Source: Bradyrhizobium sp. JYMT SZCCT0428
GTDB taxonomy: Bacteria > Pseudomonadota > Alphaproteobacteria > Rhizobiales > Xanthobacteraceae
DNA length: 64,000 nt
Assembly: GCF_018131075.1 (NCBI RefSeq)
Contig: NZ_JAFCLS010000017.1
Location: 108,820 to 172,819 of the forward strand
Direction: 5' to 3'
Part shown: positions 62,151 to 64,000 of the stretch, piece by piece
Numbering within the stretch: position 1 is the first letter of the stretch
How the letters are laid out: each line of letters opens with the position of its first letter
Notes under the pieces: model-generated
Told to the model about the DNA's origin: nothing
The model's input: only the letters and a program-made list of their open reading frames with translations
The model's database searches: none
Program-made: the position numbers and the translations under genes

Positions 62151-62906
62151 GCCGTTTTTCCCAAAGAAAACGAGCTGCAGACAACATGGTCTGACAAGGT
62201 TCCCGATGTACCCCTCTGGGAAATGGAGCCGGCGACATTCGCCAAGCTCCACAGTGGCAACATTTACAACAAAAATTAACGACCCTCTAACGTATGCCGC
62301 CGTCAGGGCTGGCGATCTAACGTGGGCTTGCGGGCTTCATCGGCAAGGCCGCGAATTCGGTGCGACCACATTAAGCTCGGTCCAAAAAACGCGTGGGATT
62401 GATTCTGCAGAGAGAAATTGGGTTTGTTCTGCAAATCAGGCGAGCGAGCTACGACAGGGCGTCGTAGTATTTGCGGTCGCGGAGATTGCGCGGTTCAACT
62501 TCACCAATACCGTAGCCCGGTCTGCAAATTTTTTTGCGTTCCGCGCTAGGTGGTCCCCAACCATCCAGCCTTGGGCCCTAAGAGTGTAGCTTTTCATAAA
62601 CTGATTCGCAGAGTTCAACGTCGTGCTCGGAATGTCCAGTGCGATCGCCGTGCTGGAAAAAGGACAAGATCCGGTCGACACGCGCAGCGCGCTGTTCGCT
62701 TTCGTGCGTCCGCCTGGCGCGCGCTGCGAGCCAGTACGCTGTCGAGCAGCGTTGACCAACCGCTACGCAGCTTCGGTGATCAGAATAGCAACAAGGGTTT
62801 TGCGATCGTGCTCACGAGTGAGTTCAGGAGAACGTCGAGATCACGCATCGAACTCCTCTTATGCCAGAGGCCTTCTTCTGAACCTTCTCCGCTCGCGCAT
62901 AAGCGG
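62151..62906. other. About 750 bases of low coding signal in the island-like region
   Basis: No gene is convincing. A minus-strand open frame (62436-62759, 107 codons) contains GWMVGDHLARNAKKFADRATVLVKL, which could be a small protein or a decayed fragment, but it has no ribosome site or known relatives. The base composition is more AT-rich than in the first 59 kb. It may be remains of mobile-element genes. Confidence 0.35.
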
Positions 62907-63152
62907 TCATGGCTTAGCACGATTTGCTTTTCGTAGACGAACGCCGGGGCCGCCCCCGTTCTCGTCGATGAACTGGACGCCAGCATTCTCAAGGGCGCGT
63001 CTTACGACTTCGAGGGTAGCTCGACGCGGCCGGCTCCCCTCCTTTTCGAATTGGTGAATGGTCATGATGCCGACGCCGGCGCGATCAGCTAAGTTCTGTT
63101 GGCTCCAGCTAAGTAGGCCTCGGGCTGCTCTGCATTGGGCGGATGTAATCAT
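62907..63152 (-). CDS. Small XRE-type helix-turn-helix regulator
   Basis: An 81-residue protein: TSAQCRAARGLLSWSQQNLADRAGVGIMTIHQFEKEGSRPRRATLEVVRRALENAGVQF is a complete XRE/Cro-type DNA-binding domain. The C-terminus is short and basic. It is divergent from the YqaJ-type exonuclease gene, and the perfect palindrome at 63212-63234 lies between them. This is the layout of a phage repressor and its operator. The ribosome site is poor. Confidence 0.85.
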   Translation of the reverse strand: MITSAQCRAARGLLSWSQQNLADRAGVGIMTIHQFEKEGSRPRRATLEVVRRALENAGVQFIDENGGGPGVRLRKANRAKP

Positions 63153-63202
63153 TCCCTGATCATCCGCGACTCGATGTTTTTTTACAAATCCAATGAAAAT
63201 TA

Positions 63203-63238
63203 TTGACTCTGTAAACGATAAATATTATCGTTTATAAT
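63203..63238 (+). promoter_or_regulatory. Promoter with a perfect 10-base-arm operator palindrome
   Basis: Arms TAAACGATAA (63212-63221) and TTATCGTTTA (63225-63234) are exact reverse complements around ATA. A TTGACT box lies at 63203-63208 and a TATAAT box at 63233-63238. Their spacing (24) is too long, but TTGACT with TATCGT (63226-63231) gives 17. The palindrome covers the promoter spacer, as expected for repression, with the divergent HTH protein as probable binder. Confidence 0.65.
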
Positions 63239-63260
63239 ATTATTTTTAGGGAGAACTTGG

Positions 63261-64000
63261 ATGTTGAAGCTGCAAAATGACCAAAGACGCTCCTTTATCG
63301 GTGGCAGCGACGCCCGGATCATCATGGGCGACGATGAGGCCGCCCTGCTCCGCCTGTGGCGGGAAAAGCGCGGCGAGCTCGAGCCCGAGGATTTTTCAAA
63401 TAACCTGATCGTTCAACTCGGCACCACGACCGAGGACCTCAACCGGCGCTGGTACGAACGCAATACCGGCCAATTCATCACCCAGGTGCAGCGGCAAGTG
63501 TTTCATCCGATCAAGAGGTGGATGGCCGCCACCCTGGACGGCAGGGTCGAGGCGACCGGCGCGGTGTTCGAGGCCAAGTTCATGCTGCCGTGGTCGTTCT
63601 CGGAGGAAGTGGCAGCCGAGAAGCACATGGCGCAGCTGCAACACAATATGTGGGTCACCGCTTCGAGGACGGCGGTGCTATCTATCATCACCGGAGGCGG
63701 CAAATGGGTCGAGATGACCATTCCGGCCGATCCGCTCTACCAGCACCTGCTGCTCACGGCGGAGAAAAAATTCTGGCACTGCGTCCAGACCGGCGAGACC
63801 CCTCACCTGTTTGGTGTCGAGCCGCCTAAGCCGCGAATCGAAGCGGTCAGGATCGTCGACATGAGTGCCTCCAACTCCTGGGCGGAATTCGCAGGGGTGT
63901 TTTGCCGAACCCGGGCCGCCTTCGTCGATCACGAGGCCGCCAAGGGCGAGCTCAAGAAGCTGGTTCCAGAGGACGCGAAAGAGGCCAAAGGGCACGGCGT
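63261..64000 (+). CDS. YqaJ-type viral recombinase / lambda-exonuclease-like nuclease, cut by the window end
   Basis: The frame is open from ATG 63261 (AGGGAGA ribosome site) to the window end, so at least 246 residues are present and the C-terminus is missing. RRSFIGGSDARIIMG is the family N-terminus. The nuclease residues appear as LDGRVEATGAVFEAKF (Asp, Glu-x-Lys) and KHMAQLQHNMWV is the usual following helix. Such alkaline exonucleases make 3' overhangs for single-strand annealing recombination and are phage or island genes. A single-strand-annealing or SSB partner might lie just beyond. Confidence 0.85.
   Translation, partial: MLKLQNDQRRSFIGGSDARIIMGDDEAALLRLWREKRGELEPEDFSNNLIVQLGTTTEDLNRRWYERNTGQFITQVQRQVFHPIKRWMAATLDGRVEATGAVFEAKFMLPWSFSEEVAAEKHMAQLQHNMWVTASRTAVLSIITGGGKWVEMTIPADPLYQHLLLTAEKKFWHCVQTGETPHLFGVEPPKPRIEAVRIVDMSASNSWAEFAGVFCRTRAAFVDHEAAKGELKKLVPEDAKEAKGHG

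Noticed and set aside
1..64000. tRNA, rRNA, CRISPR arrays and complete insertion sequences
   Set aside because: I looked for cloverleaf-like segments, regular spaced repeats and transposase motifs and found none that held up.

Overview
The window looks like a chromosomal segment of an alphaproteobacterium of the Bradyrhizobium type. This is inferred from high GC, the density of catabolic genes with ABC transporters and GntR/FCD regulators, and two palindromic repeat elements that I recall from that family (8003-8106 and 26601-26704). No rRNA, tRNA or CRISPR array was seen.

Layout. 135-6412: a substrate-binding protein divergent from an acyl-CoA ligase / TetR / short-chain dehydrogenase / Baeyer-Villiger monooxygenase operon, probably for an aryl ketone. 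7009-13379: detached catabolic enzymes (DsbA-type isomerase, glutathione transferase, class II aldolase, epoxide hydrolase, dienelactone hydrolase) and a protein made of three GAF-like modules. 13515-19750: a GlxA-type regulator, a MocR regulator killed by one nonsense codon next to a DMT exporter, an orphan tricarboxylate-type binding protein, and a frameshifted TPR protein. 19966-34753: a liv-type ABC transporter and a set of carboxylic-acid enzymes (isocitrate-lyase-like lyase, PrpF isomerase, lactonase-like hydrolase, epimerase, 3-hydroxyisobutyrate-type dehydrogenase, PrpD, TcuA-like flavoprotein) with two GntR/FCD regulators. Four of its control regions share a TGT-N2-ACA palindrome, so it may be one regulon.

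35448-49316 is the most unusual part. It holds a three-gene NHLP/NHLM-type peptide export system (membrane fusion protein, C39 peptidase-ABC exporter, second ABC exporter). Directly downstream is a 58-residue glycine-rich peptide gene with a double-glycine leader and its own terminator. Flanking these are a cyclic-nucleotide-binding patatin phospholipase, a CHASE2 nucleotide cyclase, a Crp/Fnr regulator, a FecR-domain protein and a second tiny gene. My reading is a peptide secretion locus wired to cyclic-nucleotide signalling.

49536-59655: a frameshifted sulfatase-like gene with threonine at the usual formylglycine site, GntR and Lrp regulators, an ACT-domain protein, and a complete dipeptide-type ABC operon followed by an amidase. 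From about 59700 the sequence changes character. There is a LysR remnant fused to a copied scrap of the nearby ABC ATPase gene, three tandem relatives of an uncharacterised family in different states of decay, a small HTH regulator, and a YqaJ-type phage exonuclease behind a perfect operator palindrome that runs off the window. This looks like the edge of a mobile or prophage-derived island.

Several genes carry single-base lesions (14455-15933, 18396-19750, 49536-50950, 59740-59877). Real decay and assembly error cannot be told apart from this sequence alone.
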